This document shows, piece after piece, positions 46,190 to 59,690 of a DNA stretch of 64,000 nucleotides. This DNA comes from Carya illinoinensis (taxonomy: Eukaryota > Streptophyta > Magnoliopsida > Fagales > Juglandaceae): assembly GCF_018687715.1 (NCBI RefSeq), contig NC_056753.1:27591445-27655444 (forward strand), read 5' to 3'. A program made the position numbers and the translations under genes. The notes under the pieces are model-generated. The model saw only the letters and a program-made list of their open reading frames with translations. It did not search any database and was not told where the DNA came from. How positions within the stretch are numbered: the stretch's first letter is position 1; each line of letters opens with the position of its first letter.

Positions 46190-46440
46190 TATTTAGTAGA
46201 GGAGCGTCTATATAGACCTTTATTCGAGTCGAGCTCGAGCAAGCATATAGTGTATGAGCTCGGCTCGTTTAAAATTCTCATGGACTTGGACTCGGCTTGA
46301 TTATTAGCTGAGCCCAAAAAACTTTTTGACTTGGCTCGTTTACAAGAAATCTGAGCTCGAGCTCGACTCCAAACTCGATCTGATATCAAGCCAAGTTGAG
46401 TAACTCGACTCGATTCAAAATGTGTGAATTTTTTTATTGC
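46190..46440. repeat. GAGCTCGAG-rich subterminal repeat (hAT-like end)
   Basis: Dense copies of GAGCTCGAGC, CGGCTCG, GACTCGGC and TCGAGTCG. Such blocks are typical of subterminal regions of some plant hAT elements. No TIR or duplication was identified. Confidence 0.4.
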
Positions 46441-47377
46441 CAAATAAAGTATAACAAACTTTAAATAAATACAAACTTTAAAATATAACCAATGAGGCAA
46501 TAAAATACAAGTTACACATGACTTGCATCAAGAACATGTGAGTCTTGGATCTGATACGGTTGTTCCACGAACTTTTTCATCGTTGTTGTTCGTCTAAAAT
46601 ATCATCGTCAATGGTGGAGTACTGTGCTATGTGGTAATACCAGAGCAACATTTACAAATTTTATAACATAAATGTCGAGATTAGAGAGAACTAACACTTG
46701 AGAGAGAGATTTCTATCTGTACCTAAAGTGCCTCATCCAAAGGAGCTGAAGCCTTAAAGGTGGTCATCAAGGCTCATATAACCACTTCATAACCCTAGTC
46801 AAGGGAAGGGAAAGGGGTGTCCACTATAAGCGCCCATTTACTACATCTCTCACTCACATATAGTGGACAAGACTTCATGTCTACGTCTCTCAATATGTAA
46901 TCAATTATATTCATACTAACAGATAAGCTGTGCAATCAGTAAGCACACATGTAAAAGAAAAGTGTGAGTAACTATACTAAATCTCTTCGAGAGAAGACAG
47001 GCATAACAACATCCTGAAAAGTGTCTCATTATATCTTGACTCATTTGGTTACATCAGATTAAACCTTCATAATTACTCTCGAGTTCAAATAACTTAGAGC
47101 AATGTTCAATCTTCATAAAATATGATGTGCTCATAGCTATGTGTAACATCCAAAAAATAACATAACTTGTTTGCAGTAAATACAAATAGAACGATAGAAA
47201 ATTTGTACTCTGATCTAATATTTATAATGGCAATGTGTATCGCTTTTGTTTGAGCAAGGTTTTAAAAATATTTTTCTCTTGCACTTTTTGTCTTTGTTGG
47301 CATGCTAATAATATTTTGGAGAATTATATCATACACCAAACTCATTCCATATTTATTTTATTATAATGATGCGTAGT
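46441..47377. other. Non-coding interval
   Basis: Contains sequence that looks repeat-derived (AGCGCCCATTTACTACATCTC) but no identifiable family or gene. Confidence 0.35.
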
Positions 47378-48080
47378 TTTTTTTTTTTTCTAAATAAGCA
47401 TTTCATAGATAAACTAAGTAGTTACAAGATACTAGATTTAATGGGGTGGAAGTTTCTAACAATCATCCCAAAATAAACAAATACAACACAAGAAAAAAAA
47501 ATGGATCTGGAGCTAAAGATTTGGCTCACACCCATTTCCCACTAAGGGAAAGCCACTTGAAGCAGTTTTTGTATAGTCTGATAAACATACTATAAAACTA
47601 TGACTAAAAGTTGCAATGGAATATTGTATGCTACATTTTGTTGATCTGGACTGACTAGATGAGACTTTTACAACCATTTTATCTTGATCCTTAGTTAAAG
47701 AAAGCGGGAACATAAGGAGGTAGCAACTAAAAATAAGTCGACACGATGGCATAGAACTATCACTGACTATGGAGGCACGTGCGGTTCACGCACCACTCTT
47801 GGAAAGAAGGTAATAGTTAGATCTAAGATATCCGAAGCCATTGATCCTAATGGTGCCGCGGGTAACGACGGCGGACTTCTCTTGGTGCGGCAACACATGA
47901 GTTTTATACACGGTATGAACCACACATGAGCTGTACACGCCGCTCTTTTAGTCAGTTTTATTTCACTTTTCGACTGATCGGTAGTTGGAGAGTCTGCTGG
48001 TAGGGCATGTGGTAATCGTAGGGGGCCAATAGGCAACAGATCGGCACATCTTGGTGCCATGAACTAAAAACTACAGAAAA
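47378..48080 (-). mobile_element. Retroposed poly(A) sequence, probable LINE 3' end
   Basis: Read on the minus strand it ends ...CTATGAAATGCTTATTTAG plus a poly(A) tail (T run at about 47,378-47,391). Upstream frames (48,060-47,767: MAPRCADLLPIGPLRLPHAL; 47,752-47,513 ending SSGFPLVGNGCEPNL) are open but not recognised. The tailed structure indicates retroposition; LINE membership is inferred. Confidence 0.45.
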
Positions 48081-48375
48081 ACTAGAAAATAAAAGCTATG
48101 AACAGTTTGGTATTGGTCAGAGAGAGAGAGAGGAGTCAGAGCTCCACCCCCTCTGGGCAGAATGGATGGAATCTTTGGTTACTTTGGTAGAAAAAAATTA
48201 AAAAAAAAAAAAAACCATCTGGAGAAAGAAACAAAGTGTTATTTTTTTGGTTAGAGTTGCAATCACATATTGATGCACAGTTATAACTACGTTCGGTCAC
48301 TCAAGTAATGCACCTAATTGTCAAGCGAAATAAAAAATAAAGAAAGAAAAATAGGCATATGAACTTTTTCTACTA
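48081..48375. other. Non-coding interval
   Basis: Short AG-rich and A-rich tracts; nothing else seen. Confidence 0.35.
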
Positions 48376-48548
48376 AGGCCTCATTTGAGTATACTCATGA
48401 GATGATAGTTGAATAAAATATTGTTAAAATATAATTTTTGTTTTGAGATTTAAAAAAGTTGAATTATTTATTATATTTTGTATGAGAGTTTGAGAAAGTT
48501 GTAATGATGAGATGAAATACTTTGTGTAACTAGACGGGCTTAAATTTG
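48376..48548 (+). mobile_element. MITE, GATGAGATGA family
   Basis: Ends AAGGCCTCATTTGAGTATAC and TAACTAGACGGGCTTA, core TTTGAGATTTAAAAAAGTTG with TATTATATTTTGTATGAGAG. Confidence 0.65.
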
Positions 48549-48584
48549 GACAAACATTTAAAACCACACTTACGGATTAGGCTA

Positions 48585-48792
48585 GGTTTGGATACAAAAA
48601 GCACTTCTATCTCATTTCATCTCCTCTAATCATTAGAACTTTCTTAAATTCTAACAAAAAATATAATAAACAATTCAAAATTCTCAAATCTCAAAATAAT
48701 AATAATATTAAAAAATAATATTCTAACAATATTTTATTCAACTTTTATCTCAATTCATCTCATATTAACTCACTATCCAAACCTCACTATTC
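48585..48792 (-). mobile_element. MITE, GATGAGATGA family, opposite orientation
   Basis: Ends GGCTAGGTTTGGATACAAAA and CACTATCCAAACCTCAC. Core is the inverse of the neighbour at 48,376 (TCAAATCTCAAAATAATAAT). The two copies sit in inverted array only 36 bp apart. Confidence 0.7.
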
Positions 48793-48832
48793 AACTTTAC
48801 AATATTTATTATTATCTGTACATATATTATAA

Positions 48833-49002
48833 GGAAAAATATAGTTGCAAGCATAATTGTGCACTAATCTGTGCGCCAATATGATATAATTGGTCAAAAA
48901 GTAAATTTTATTGAAAATAGTGTTAATTTAAATCTTAAGTATGAATAAATCAGTATTGGTACACAGATTAGTGCACAACTGTATTTGTATGTAGCAAAAC
49001 TC
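48833..49002. mobile_element. 170-bp MITE with 9-bp target duplication
   Basis: ATATTATAA flanks both sides (48,824-48,832; 49,003-49,011). Ends are inverted: GCATAATTGTGCACTAATCT with GTGCGCCAATA, and TATTGGTACACAGATTAGTG with CACAACTGTATTTGTATG. A 9-bp duplication points to a Mutator-type MITE. Confidence 0.75.
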
Positions 49003-49189
49003 ATATTATAAACAATATTTTTCTAAAACGAAACAATATTAAATAAACAATAATTATTTTATAGGTCTATTTCTCTATGTTAAAGTCTCAAATTTGATCA
49101 TGAGTTTTAGGAGCTTGATGGTGTATGGAGATGAAATTGTGTCAAGTCCAAAGAGTTAAAAAAAAGATAAGTGCAATAATTATAAAGAG

Positions 49190-49345
49190 AATTTAAAAAA
49201 ATAAACTTACAAATTTACGTAATTTAATATGATAAGTTAGATATACGTTACAATAAAAGTAGTTTTACAATCTGACATAAGACGTTAAGTTACATCAATT
49301 TGTAAGTTTATTTTTATAAAATATTTTTATGTCTAAAATATTTCT
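49190..49345. repeat. AT-rich MITE-like repeat
   Basis: AATAAACTTACAAATTTACG and its loose inverse TCAATTTGTAAGTTTATTTT. Similar sequence at 26,869 and 63,540. Confidence 0.5.
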
Positions 49346-50051
49346 CTTTAAAAAATATTTTTATTTTTTTGAAGTTCATCTAAAATAAATTAATAAGAAA
49401 GTATTTTTTTATAACAATAAATAAATATATCGATTCATTTTGACAGCAATAAAAGTTGACAATAAATTATATATAGCTGCAAGCGTCACGGTTGCCTTAT
49501 TCTATACTTAAACTTCTTGTATGCGTCATAATGGAAATATTTCTCTTAAACTGATTTATAAAACCAATAGATACCTTTTCTGCCGTCACTTCTCTGAACT
49601 TGTAGTTGGATAAGTCTAAAAGAATGACAAATATATACATAAATATATATATATATATATAAAAAAATATATTTATAAAGTTAACATAGAGGTTGATGAA
49701 GTTTTGTCTCCAATTCATGGTTTGATTTTTATTTTTTAAAAATGTAATGGAACATTTAGCACTCTATTTTTTAAAAAATAATATAAAATATAATTAAGGA
49801 TATATGTTTCATAGAAAATGATCGTGCATTTTGAGACTTTTAAAAAACATTTAAATCTAAAAAGATAGAATGCTAAAGTTTTACCCGGTAATACAGCTCC
49901 AACCAATTCATAATTATTTATAATTTCATAATAAAATAGCATATCTTTTAAAAATCCAAATATATTAAAGTCAAAGAATAAAAAAAAAAACAATATTCTA
50001 TTGAGTGGTATCAAAGTTGTATGATAGTAATAACTTTATTTTTTTAATTTT
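49346..50051. other. Non-coding interval
   Basis: AT-rich; (TA)n near 49,640-49,660; no gene. Confidence 0.35.
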
Positions 50052-50056
50052 ATTTT

Positions 50057-53000
50057 TGTAAAGCCCCCAATCTTGTTTAGGATTGGACAGTGACTGAAAC
50101 ATTGAAACATGAAACTCAAGACTACATGACGCTCCCGAACTAAGTTATTGGGTCAATTACATGACATTTAATATGCAATGCTCTTAAAATATTTCTAGCG
50201 GTATGCAATAATCGCATTGGAAATAAAACATAAATTCTAAGCAAGATTTAGAGCAAGTACTAAATCATGGTACAAGAAATATCTATAATATCCCAAAAGA
50301 AACATTGTTATGTAGTCTCCCAAAACATTTAGAGATTTCAAAAGAGTACCACAATTCCTTTTTAACAATCACACAAGAAACCGACACAGCACAAGAGTCC
50401 CTTCATTGGTTAAGATTAGAAAGATCCCTCTCTTCTATAAGGGTTTGGGTTGTAGAAGTCTCAAGATTAAGGCAACCCTCTTTGCTTCTACAGAGTACCT
50501 ATAGGCTTGGTTGAGGTATCCAGTCACAAAAGCTATTAGGTCTCTCAAAGTGGGGGCTTCCTTTGGCTCAAATGACGCTGACCCATCGTCATCCTTTTTG
50601 AGGTCTTCTTGGATGTCCTTAAGATGATGAGTGGTGATCTCTAAACAAACAACGACAAAATTATAGCGAGCCTCAGGAGTAAACCTGCCTCCCCTAAGTC
50701 ATTAATCTAATTCATATTGCTTAGGGTCTTGTGTACCTATCACAAATTCTATCATTCCAAATTGGGAATGGTAATAGAAACTACCGCAGTGAAATTTCAA
50801 AAAATCTCAATAAGTAAACAAATAACATATAACAGATAATATAAACATATAAAAGCAAACCATGAAATGAATGCATGGACCGAAAAACTTAGCTTATGCA
50901 ATTTGACTTTTCAAAAACATATGACGGAGATCTTTTGACTTTTCAATAAAACACCATTCTCTTTTGCACATTGAACAATTTATTACACGTCTTTTACTTA
51001 TTGCCTTTCTACTTCTTGTAACATGTGATTTGGATACCTCACGACTCCCCTATACATCATGGGCTCCCTGCTAATTATCATATCACCTAATAGCCCACTT
51101 GATCATGGTGACTATGTCATAGTCCTTTCTATGCAGTAGTTCGCCATTTTCACTTTCTCCGCATATAACACATATGGCACCCACTAACTTTAAGTGCTAC
51201 CCCGCTCTGACATCCTTTCCAAAAGGATCCAATCGAGGTTTATTGACTATACTTTGTCGACTCAGGGATTACCACTCCAATTTATGCACTCTAGAGTGGA
51301 CAGAGAAGTTTCAGCAAGGCATTCCTCCATCCTAACATTTGGGGTCATACTAAAATATGTGCAGACTATTTTCTTTGGAAAACAATACACAACCTGAAAT
51401 ACATATAACATGAACTTGTAACTCTTTTTCTTTTCATGAACCATATGAACATGCAAATGTCGAGGACTATGTAATCATGTGATAGCACATTGAACGTTTC
51501 ACCTTATGGTTTAAAAATATTAGAACATGCGGTATACTTAATACAAAAGCATAAGCAATAGCATTCAACACATACCAAGACAGAAGGCATTTTCTTAAAC
51601 CCAATAACTACTCATAGCTAATTTATCAAAGATCATATAAACATGTCTATCATGCCAAAACCGATTACATAACATAATACACAAGAAAACAATCTGTCAC
51701 TATCTATGTCTAAGTATGGCCGAATCATTTAAGACCACATGTGCATGATTCACAAGAAACAGTTTTTGAATCTTTATCTCTAAGCATTTCCAAATTATCA
51801 AGAACACATAAGCATGGAAACTAATCATGTGAAAACAATTAAAAGACTTAATATGGTAAGGGATTTTCAACCAACAAAACTAGTTCACACGTTAACATAC
51901 AATAATACAAAGTTTACACGGCATATATGAATATCATCTAAGGGTAGGTTGAAAGTCCACTTACAAAACTCCAAAGAAATATAACACAATCAAGCAAGCT
52001 GTAAAAAGATCAATTTAACTAATTAGAAACAAGAAAACATAACCCTAATATGACATGTGTGAAAGTGATATGGTTTTTCTTGCTCACAGAGGCACTCCAA
52101 GCATTGGCCCTTGATCGAAAGGTGGTCATATTTTCCCTTGACCTTGGTTAGGTCTTGGGTGTGTGAATGTGTGCATGGCATAAGTGTGATGTGCATGTTG
52201 TGCACCATGGTCGAGATCCCTTGGAAACAAGATAAAGATCACGCTCCTAGTTTTCAGCCTCTCCCCCCTTGGGAAACCCTAGTTTCTTCCAAAAAAATCT
52301 CTAAGAGTAAGATCAACCATTTGTGTGTGGTGGCAGTGTCTCCCTTGATACTGAGCCCTTGAGACCCCATCACCCCTTGTGTTTGTGCATGCGTGTGTGG
52401 GGGTAGTGGGAGTTAGGGTTGTACCATGCTGCTCCTCCCTTGAAAACGTGGCTTCTAGCTTCTTTCCTTACTCATGACTAGTGGGAAGAGAGATGGGAAT
52501 GTTGTTTGTTTGTAGAGAAAGTGTAGGAAAGTATGTTTGGAAATGTGAGAACGTGAGGAGACAAGTCCCTCCCAAGTTGGTCATGTAAGAGAGAATGGGG
52601 AGATGCAAGTGTAGAGGAAACCGAAATGGCATCCAAAGGAAAAGACCCTTAGACGTTGGCCTTTTCCCTTTTTATAGCTCTCTAAGTCCCATCTCACTAT
52701 ATCATAAAGAAGCTCAAAGGGTGGTCTATATAGATGCCATGTGTCCCCCCTTCTAGCCTTGGCCAAAATGTCTCTCTCTCTCGATCTCTTCCCCATCATT
52801 TCTTACATGTTGGGAACCTTAAGGTCTCTCTCAAAATAGGACAAGTGTCATGGCTCCCATTACAATTCCTTATAAGCCCTTTGGATGTGACTCACATATA
52901 GACTAGGTTCAATTAACCTCTTGGGCATGTATGTCATTTCCTTAACCCTAAATCTTCCTTGGACAATGAACGTGTGCATGCTCGCCAAGTGGCTTGTGGC

Positions 53001-54115
53001 GTATGGGTGGTTCTAGCCCTAGCCGTCTACTCATTTTCATTCTTCCCACAAAATTCCTTCTAGAGCCTGGGTGATTGTGTGCATGCATTTTTCCTAGGTG
53101 TCCCTTCCTTTTCCTCATGTGTCTCTCCTTGAAACTCTAAATGTGTGGCAAGTGGCATGAGAGAGAGAGTGTTTGTAGTGGTCAAGACTCTTAGGAACTA
53201 GGGTTTGCTTCATCCAAAGGTGCCATTTCCTATTTCCAATCGTTGCTTCTTTCTATAAAATCCCTACCCCCAAAAGCATTCATAACACTTGACAAAAGGT
53301 TGGTTGGTCTTTTTTAGATAGGCATGAAACACCCCCTTGGCCAAACCCTAGGCGCTTCTTGGAAATGTGTGCCTAAGCCATTTGGCATCCCCCATGCGCC
53401 ACTTCCCTATGCCATCTTCTAGAAACCCTCCAATTTGACAAGTGGTGTGAGATGTAGGTGGTGGTTGGGTTGGTGCATTGGCTAGATTCTAGAAAATTGG
53501 TCTTTGTCTTGCCCTAAGTGCCTTTTCCCATTCTTATGATTGGGTTCTTATAGAAATCTTCCTACCCTTCTACATGTGTGACAAGTGCCAAATGGTAGGT
53601 GAACTTGTCATGGTTTGCATGTAACCCTCATGGCCAAAACCCTATGGGTCTTCTTGGGGGTGTCGTGCCTATGTTTTGTAGTGGCTCTAAGTGTCTCTTC
53701 CGGTTCCTAATCATTGCTCAAAACTTTGGAAATTACCAAAATATTGTGGGAGGTGCATGTGGTTTTTAAGTTATCAAAACCCTAAAGTCTCTCACCTCAT
53801 TCAGCCACTATCAAGTCTAAATTCATGGTGTCTCATTGGTGAGATGTACATGTGTGAAAAGTGGCTGGTAGTTGGTGAGTTGGGTGTGTGCCCCAAGTTC
53901 CACTAGGATTTCAAACCCTAATCCAAAGTGGTGGTTGAATTATTTAGGCCTTTTTGGGCCTCTTTGTGGGCTTGGATGCCTGATGTATCGAAACAAAATA
54001 ATCAAATAGATAAAACTCAATACTTTGTATTCTACTCCTCTTGCTTAACTTAAAAATTAAACATAACATAGTGAGAAAAGATAGACGGAGACTTGATTAA
54101 GTCCATATTGTCACA
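50057..54115 (+). mobile_element. Large solo LTR (about 4.06 kb), probably gypsy
   Basis: Starts TGTAAAGCCCCCAATCTTG and ends TCCATATTGTCACA (TG...CA). The same pentamer ATTTT flanks both sides (50,052-50,056; 54,116-54,120). The TGTAAxxCCCC start is common in long plant gypsy (Tekay-type) LTRs, which reach 3-5 kb. No gag-pol or primer-binding site is attached. The interior has no conserved coding frame; 52,100-53,950 is unusually GC/GT-rich with repeated AAACCCTA, CAAGTGG and GTGTGTGC motifs. The duplication is low-complexity and could be chance, so the boundaries are provisional. Confidence 0.5.
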
Positions 54116-54120
54116 ATTTT

Positions 54121-55491
54121 TTTATATCAGGTATGCATGTTACATAATAAAAATATTTTTTATAAATAAATTTTATAAAAATAAATTAGTAAATTGATAT
54201 GATTTGAAATATATAATTTTTATAATATGATATCTTATTTCGAATCAGGCTTATATGTACCTTATAAAATCCGACATCTCACGTGGAATGCAATAATATA
54301 ACAAAAAATCACACAAAGTTGGTCCCAGTACCATACCGCAAGCAACAAAAATGCAGTCTTGTTTTATGCTTGGAATTCTGTGTACGGAGGGTTTTTTTTT
54401 TCTTTTCTTTTTTTTGGTTAATACGTTCTATTCATTATCTTTATATTATAAATTATACTTAATTTTTAATTTTTTTAATTCTTATTAAATTAAATAAAAT
54501 TTTCTACTCATCGTCTATACACTACATATTTGATAAAGAAAATTATAAAAAAAAGTATAATATGGTATAAAAATGATGAGTAAAATTTTTCCTTTTCAAA
54601 ATTTTTATGTAAACTGTATTACTTATAACTATTAAAGAACTTATTTCTTACATAAATAATACACCCACCGAGAATGGATCCAGATAACTTATTAATTTTT
54701 TTTACTTAATTTGTTTTTTTGACTTAGTGATTAAGGAAATATTTTTTTAATGATGTAGTATATTTTTTTAAAAAAATATTTAAAAATATAAAAAAATGAA
54801 TAAAAAAATAAAAAAAATTGTAGTTGCTCTCATCGGAGTCATTCTCGTGATACACCCTCAGTGGGAATAGCATGGCTCTATTTCTTATATTTATTAACAT
54901 TAAATTTAGCTCCTAAAATTTCGGTAAGAAATTTAGTTTGTACAGTTAATTTGATACATCATTCTTGAATTTTTATTCGAACGGTGCTATGTCCACTGGG
55001 AGCTACCTTAAGTTAATTATAGTGTTTTTTTTAAATTTTTTATATGTATTTATTAACACTTTTAAATATATTTTTTTTAAAAATTCATAATATTATTAAA
55101 AAATATTTCTTTAATCACGAAAAAAAATTAAAAAAAATTGTAAGCAATAGCTCCCAACTGGAGCTGGAAGTGGTACTAAATTATCGTTAGCTATCAAAAT
55201 TATTATTATTATTATTTTAATTGAAAGACAAAATTCTAAGGAAAATTGAATATTAAAATTGAAAGTAATTTCACAAGCTACTCTAATGATATATAAATTT
55301 TTACCATCTACAGTATTTATTTAACATTTATAATTATTTGAGTGAATTTCTTAAATACAATAAAACTTTTTTAATAAACTTGTGTATGGTTAGTAGAATA
55401 TCTACCATGTATGTTTTATTACATATCCATTATATGTAATATATTATATCTATTTTATAATAAAAGTAAATATATATATATATATATATAT
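54121..55491. other. AT-rich interval with MITE fragments
   Basis: About 54,480-54,600 is a TTTTCTACTCATCGTCTATACAC-family MITE with inverse end GATGAGTAAAATTTTTCC. About 54,960-55,185 is a loose fold-back (CGGTGCTATGTCCACTGGGAG; GCTCCCAACTGGAGC; AAGTGGTAC). A (TA)n tract borders 55,468-55,491. No gene. Confidence 0.45.
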
Positions 55492-57948
55492 GAGGAATTA
55501 ATCTTCGCGTCAGCCACTATTTGGGAGCAGCCGTTGCACACATGACGTGTTAGACCGGGTACTAACAATTGAACCGGTTTTGCCCCAAACCCCACTCTCG
55601 CCTCGATCCTTCCCCTCTTCTCTTAAGCATGTCATCTCCCCTTCTTCTCTTTGGCGACGATAACCTTCATCTCCCTCTCGAAATCTACAACTCCACCTCC
55701 ATGCCTTGGGTTTTATCTCCCCTGATCTTGTGCTTCATTTGATCTGAATATCTGTGACTTCCCTGTCATGAAACCAATGACGAGACCACCCTCTCTCTTC
55801 TGCAGCATGCTTCATCTTCCCCCTCTCTGTGAATTAAATTTCCTCCAAATCCTTCATCTCCTCTCAGCCCCCACGATGTGCACCCACAAATCTGCGAAAG
55901 AGAACCCGCATCCAGAGATTTGCAGCCACGCAGTTAAGGTATTTTTTCGTGTAAATAATCTTCTTCAAAAAGATTATATGAAATTCTAGGGTTTGTGATC
56001 TGGGCAAATGTTATAAGGTTAATTTGGGCAACCTAACATGGCGTAGTTAAGAGGAGTTCCATATTTTACGTGTTCTTTAAATTTAATTTGTTGTTCTAAT
56101 CGCACTTCGACTTTGGTACCAGTCTCTCATGCTTCTAAATATAGAGGTAGTTTTGAATTTGATTTCCAATTGAAAATTGGAATTTGGTATATGGTTTTTG
56201 GAATGCGTTCCCCTGCTTGATGAGGCAAGATGTTTATCAAATCTAAGATAAAATGGGTTACACTTTCCCTCCTCATCTTATCTTTGTTATCTCTACTAAT
56301 CCACATTTCTGCCACAAAGTTTTCAACTGCTGATTTAGTGCAGTACAATGCAATGGCTGCCACAAATTATATAAGACAACACGACCTATATTAATGTACA
56401 TTTTTTGGGGTTTGGTTTGCCTTAACTCTAGTTCTTATGATTAGGTATTCTTGTCTCCGAGTGATCAAGCTACCTGATATCCCAATTAGCCAAAATATTG
56501 AATCTAATTTCTCCTCTGGTTGCTTCTAAATTGGAAGTTTGGTTGAGTGTTTTGCTTTATAACCAACTTTTTTTTCTTCTTAATTTTAAAATTATTAAAT
56601 TTTACTTTTTTCTGGGATGATAGAGCTTCCTTGAATTAATAACATGTCACAGACAAGGAGTTGACAAAGCTACTTAATTCTTCCAGTTCTAATTTGTGTT
56701 GTTTCCATTATGATTGTTTTGGTTACTATAAAACTAATAATAACAACAACAATAATAAATTAAGATTTTTTTGGTTGCAATGTTACAGTTCATCAAGAAT
56801 AAGAAGATATGGGGGGTTGTGAAGTCGTTGTCTTTACAGCCTTATGCAAATCCTAGAAGCAACTAACTTGGTAATAATTATGCTCAAGCACCCTATTATG
56901 AGTAATGTTTATCTTTTTTATTTTTGAATTTTCTCTTTATTATTTAATTATTAATAACATACCATTGAGAAGGTATGGCAGATTGACTATTTCAAAAAAT
57001 GTCATTGAGGTGTTCCACTTTATGTGATCTGTAAAATCACTACCTTAAGTTTCATTAAGACAAATAATTTTCGCTATAACCTTTTTTAAGTTTCTATGAT
57101 AGAATAAGCTATCCTGTTTTTAATGGTGGTAGTTGGATCATGAAGTTGGTGTTTTAGTTGATACTAATAGTATCTTATCTCATGTGTTTGAAGTGCCATT
57201 CCAAGCTTGTCTTTCAAATGGCCCACATATTTCTTGTTTCATTGTTTCGTATTATGTGTAGAAAAATGCGAGGTGTAAATTTTTCGTATGGGCAAATATA
57301 AGGCTTGGAAGACTTGGGATGACATATTACAGCACAAATATACAGTTCAAAAGAGGGAAAATAAAGTGAGAGAGATGGAGACAAATATTCAGAAGAAAAA
57401 GTGAAAATTATTTTGTTTGTATTGAGTTATCACATTTATAATAGCATTTGCTTGGCTTGGATAATTTGTATGTAAATAGTACGTTGTATAGAGTATATGG
57501 TTTTTGAATGGAAACAGCTTGTGCACATAATTTGATGAAACCTATGTATGTAAATTGTATGTCATTAAATTAACTTGTGTAATGAAAACAACTTGTGCAT
57601 ATGGTTTGATCTCACATTTTTTCGCTATTTTAGGAGCCCTTGTAACGATACATTATCTCAAGTCAAGAATATATATTATTATTATTTTTTGCCTTAAAAT
57701 CATTGAATGAAGGAAAGATCACATGAACATGGTATATGTCCAACTTAAAATCATTCAAACATAGCGGATTTGTCCCTCTCAATATATACAAAGATCAAGG
57801 CATGCTTAGCAACCACATACCATATCCAGTTATACAAGAACTAAATATGTGTTTTCTAAATACATAGCATCTCTGTTTCCGTACAATGCCAATCACATAA
57901 GATGAATGAACATTGTGAAATCCAATCCAAATCTTTGCAATAATAGTA

Positions 57949-58039
57949 ACATCTTCAGTGAATCCTCTGACAATCCTTTGGATGCAACTCCACCATAAAC
58001 ATCATACATTTCATCGTAGCCTATATCAACAATGCTATC
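57949..58039 (-). pseudogene. Possible NEP1-interacting (RING-H2) protein exon fragment
   Basis: After an acceptor-like gggcag, the minus strand reads DSIVDIGYDEMYDVYGGVAS then KGLSEDSLKM. The pattern of an acidic run, Y/F-DE(M/L), GG..SKGL(S/T).D resembles the segment just before the RING finger of plant NIP-type RING-H2 membrane proteins. The RING finger and transmembrane part are not found nearby. At 30 residues the match is weak; it might be another gene family. Confidence 0.4.
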
Positions 58040-59269
58040 CTGCCCATTCCAACCAAAAACCATTTTGAGAGTTAAAGCTCAAAACAAGTTTACCCAAATA
58101 CAAGCTACAAACAATAAACCAAAACCAATTGCTCATAAACTAGAAAAATAAGTTCATTCCAACAATAAAGCAGGAAAATGGATTGAACTAACAAGAACAC
58201 CATCATTAAACCAATATGCACATAACTAACATCCTTAATTGCTCTAGAAACAACTTCCATGATTAAAATATTGCACAGTACTCCAAAAAATTACTAAAGA
58301 TCAATAAATTTGTTAGATTCAAAATAAATTATTTACAACAATATCAAATTACTAACAAAATGAAAGATACAATATGCACACCACACTGTCATCCACATGT
58401 CTCACAGTCACAGATAAGCACTATAATCGAAAGCTTTTATACCAAATAAAAATGGAAATCGATGGAAACAAGAATTGAAATTGATGCTTCAACTAGAACA
58501 AAATGAATTAAAGAAAGTAACTTTATTTAGTGAAATTGGATGGAATAACTTTATTTCATCTTTTCACACAACAACCTTCTTCACCCTTGAAACTTTTGTT
58601 TTCGTTTTGTTTTGTTTTGTTTTATTTTTTTTTTCTAGCTTTTTTACAGCTATTAATCTGAGACAAACATTAATACATCAATTTGCAACTTACTCAAATC
58701 TTATACAGTATCAATACACTACAAGAACACTTTGCAACTTACTCAAATGAGACAAACATTAATCCTTCACATACTTGGCATTCAGGCCAAGTGTTTTGAT
58801 ACAACTACTTGATCAAGACCTTCAACCGCATCATAATTAATGCATGTCCATGCATTCCAATTATTTTGTTAAAATGATTTTAAAATCTGTGATTTTTTAA
58901 TTTACAGGGAACCAAAATCTGGGACATCCCAAAACTACTGATCATTTTGTCAAAATGAGTTCTTGATTTTATTCCCCTTTCTATGGTGATCTTTTTTTTC
59001 AATTCAACCCTTTCTACAATGATCTTGTTAACACTTAATTAGGATGATTATTTATTAAGGACTAGTCAAGCTTACATTTGAGCTTCATGAAATCATTATA
59101 AAGGCATTTATCGGATGACCACATCCAATGGTTAATAATAGCAGACACTTGAAATAGAAAAAGAAACTCTTTAGCAATCAGAAAAAAGGTAGGCTATCTC
59201 AATAAATACCTTAGTAGCCCATGGCCATAGATCTCTTCAGTAGAAATAACACATTTTCAAACTACGATA

Positions 59270-59690
59270 GAGAATGGACAGAGGCATGGGCAGAGGATGA
59301 GAGGGTCGAAAGGGGGGGTGCAGGCCAATTAGGGCATTGTTTGGGCGACAAGGGGGTGGGGGAGGGGATGGGCAACGCGGCTAGTGGGGGTGGGGAAGAG
59401 GATGGGCAACATGGATGATGGGGGTGGGGGCTGACGCGCGGGGTGGGGAAAGGAAGAAAAGGAGATGAGCTGGCGACGGGGAGGGAGGAGAGCTGGGCAA
59501 TGAGTGGAGTGGTAGCGCTGTGCAGATGGCCTCGATGTTGCTGGAAAGAGAGACAGCGTAGTCGGTGGTGGTGGGCAAAGCAAAATCGACGAGGGGTGAG
59601 GTAGGAGTTTCGACGCGGGCAGAAATCCAGAGGTAAGGACGCGAGAGGCAAATTTGAAGCAGGGAAAAATACAAACAGACCAACAAAACG
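59270..59690. other. GC-rich block inside the Mutator-like element
   Basis: G-rich on the plus strand; all three minus-strand frames are open and Pro/Ser/His-rich, a compositional effect. It could be a captured promoter/leader; no conserved protein is seen. Confidence 0.4.

Noticed and set aside
58717..58730. CACTACAAGAACA as a second CACTA terminus
   Set aside because: No subterminal repeats, no partner end and no element structure; a chance match within a short local duplication.
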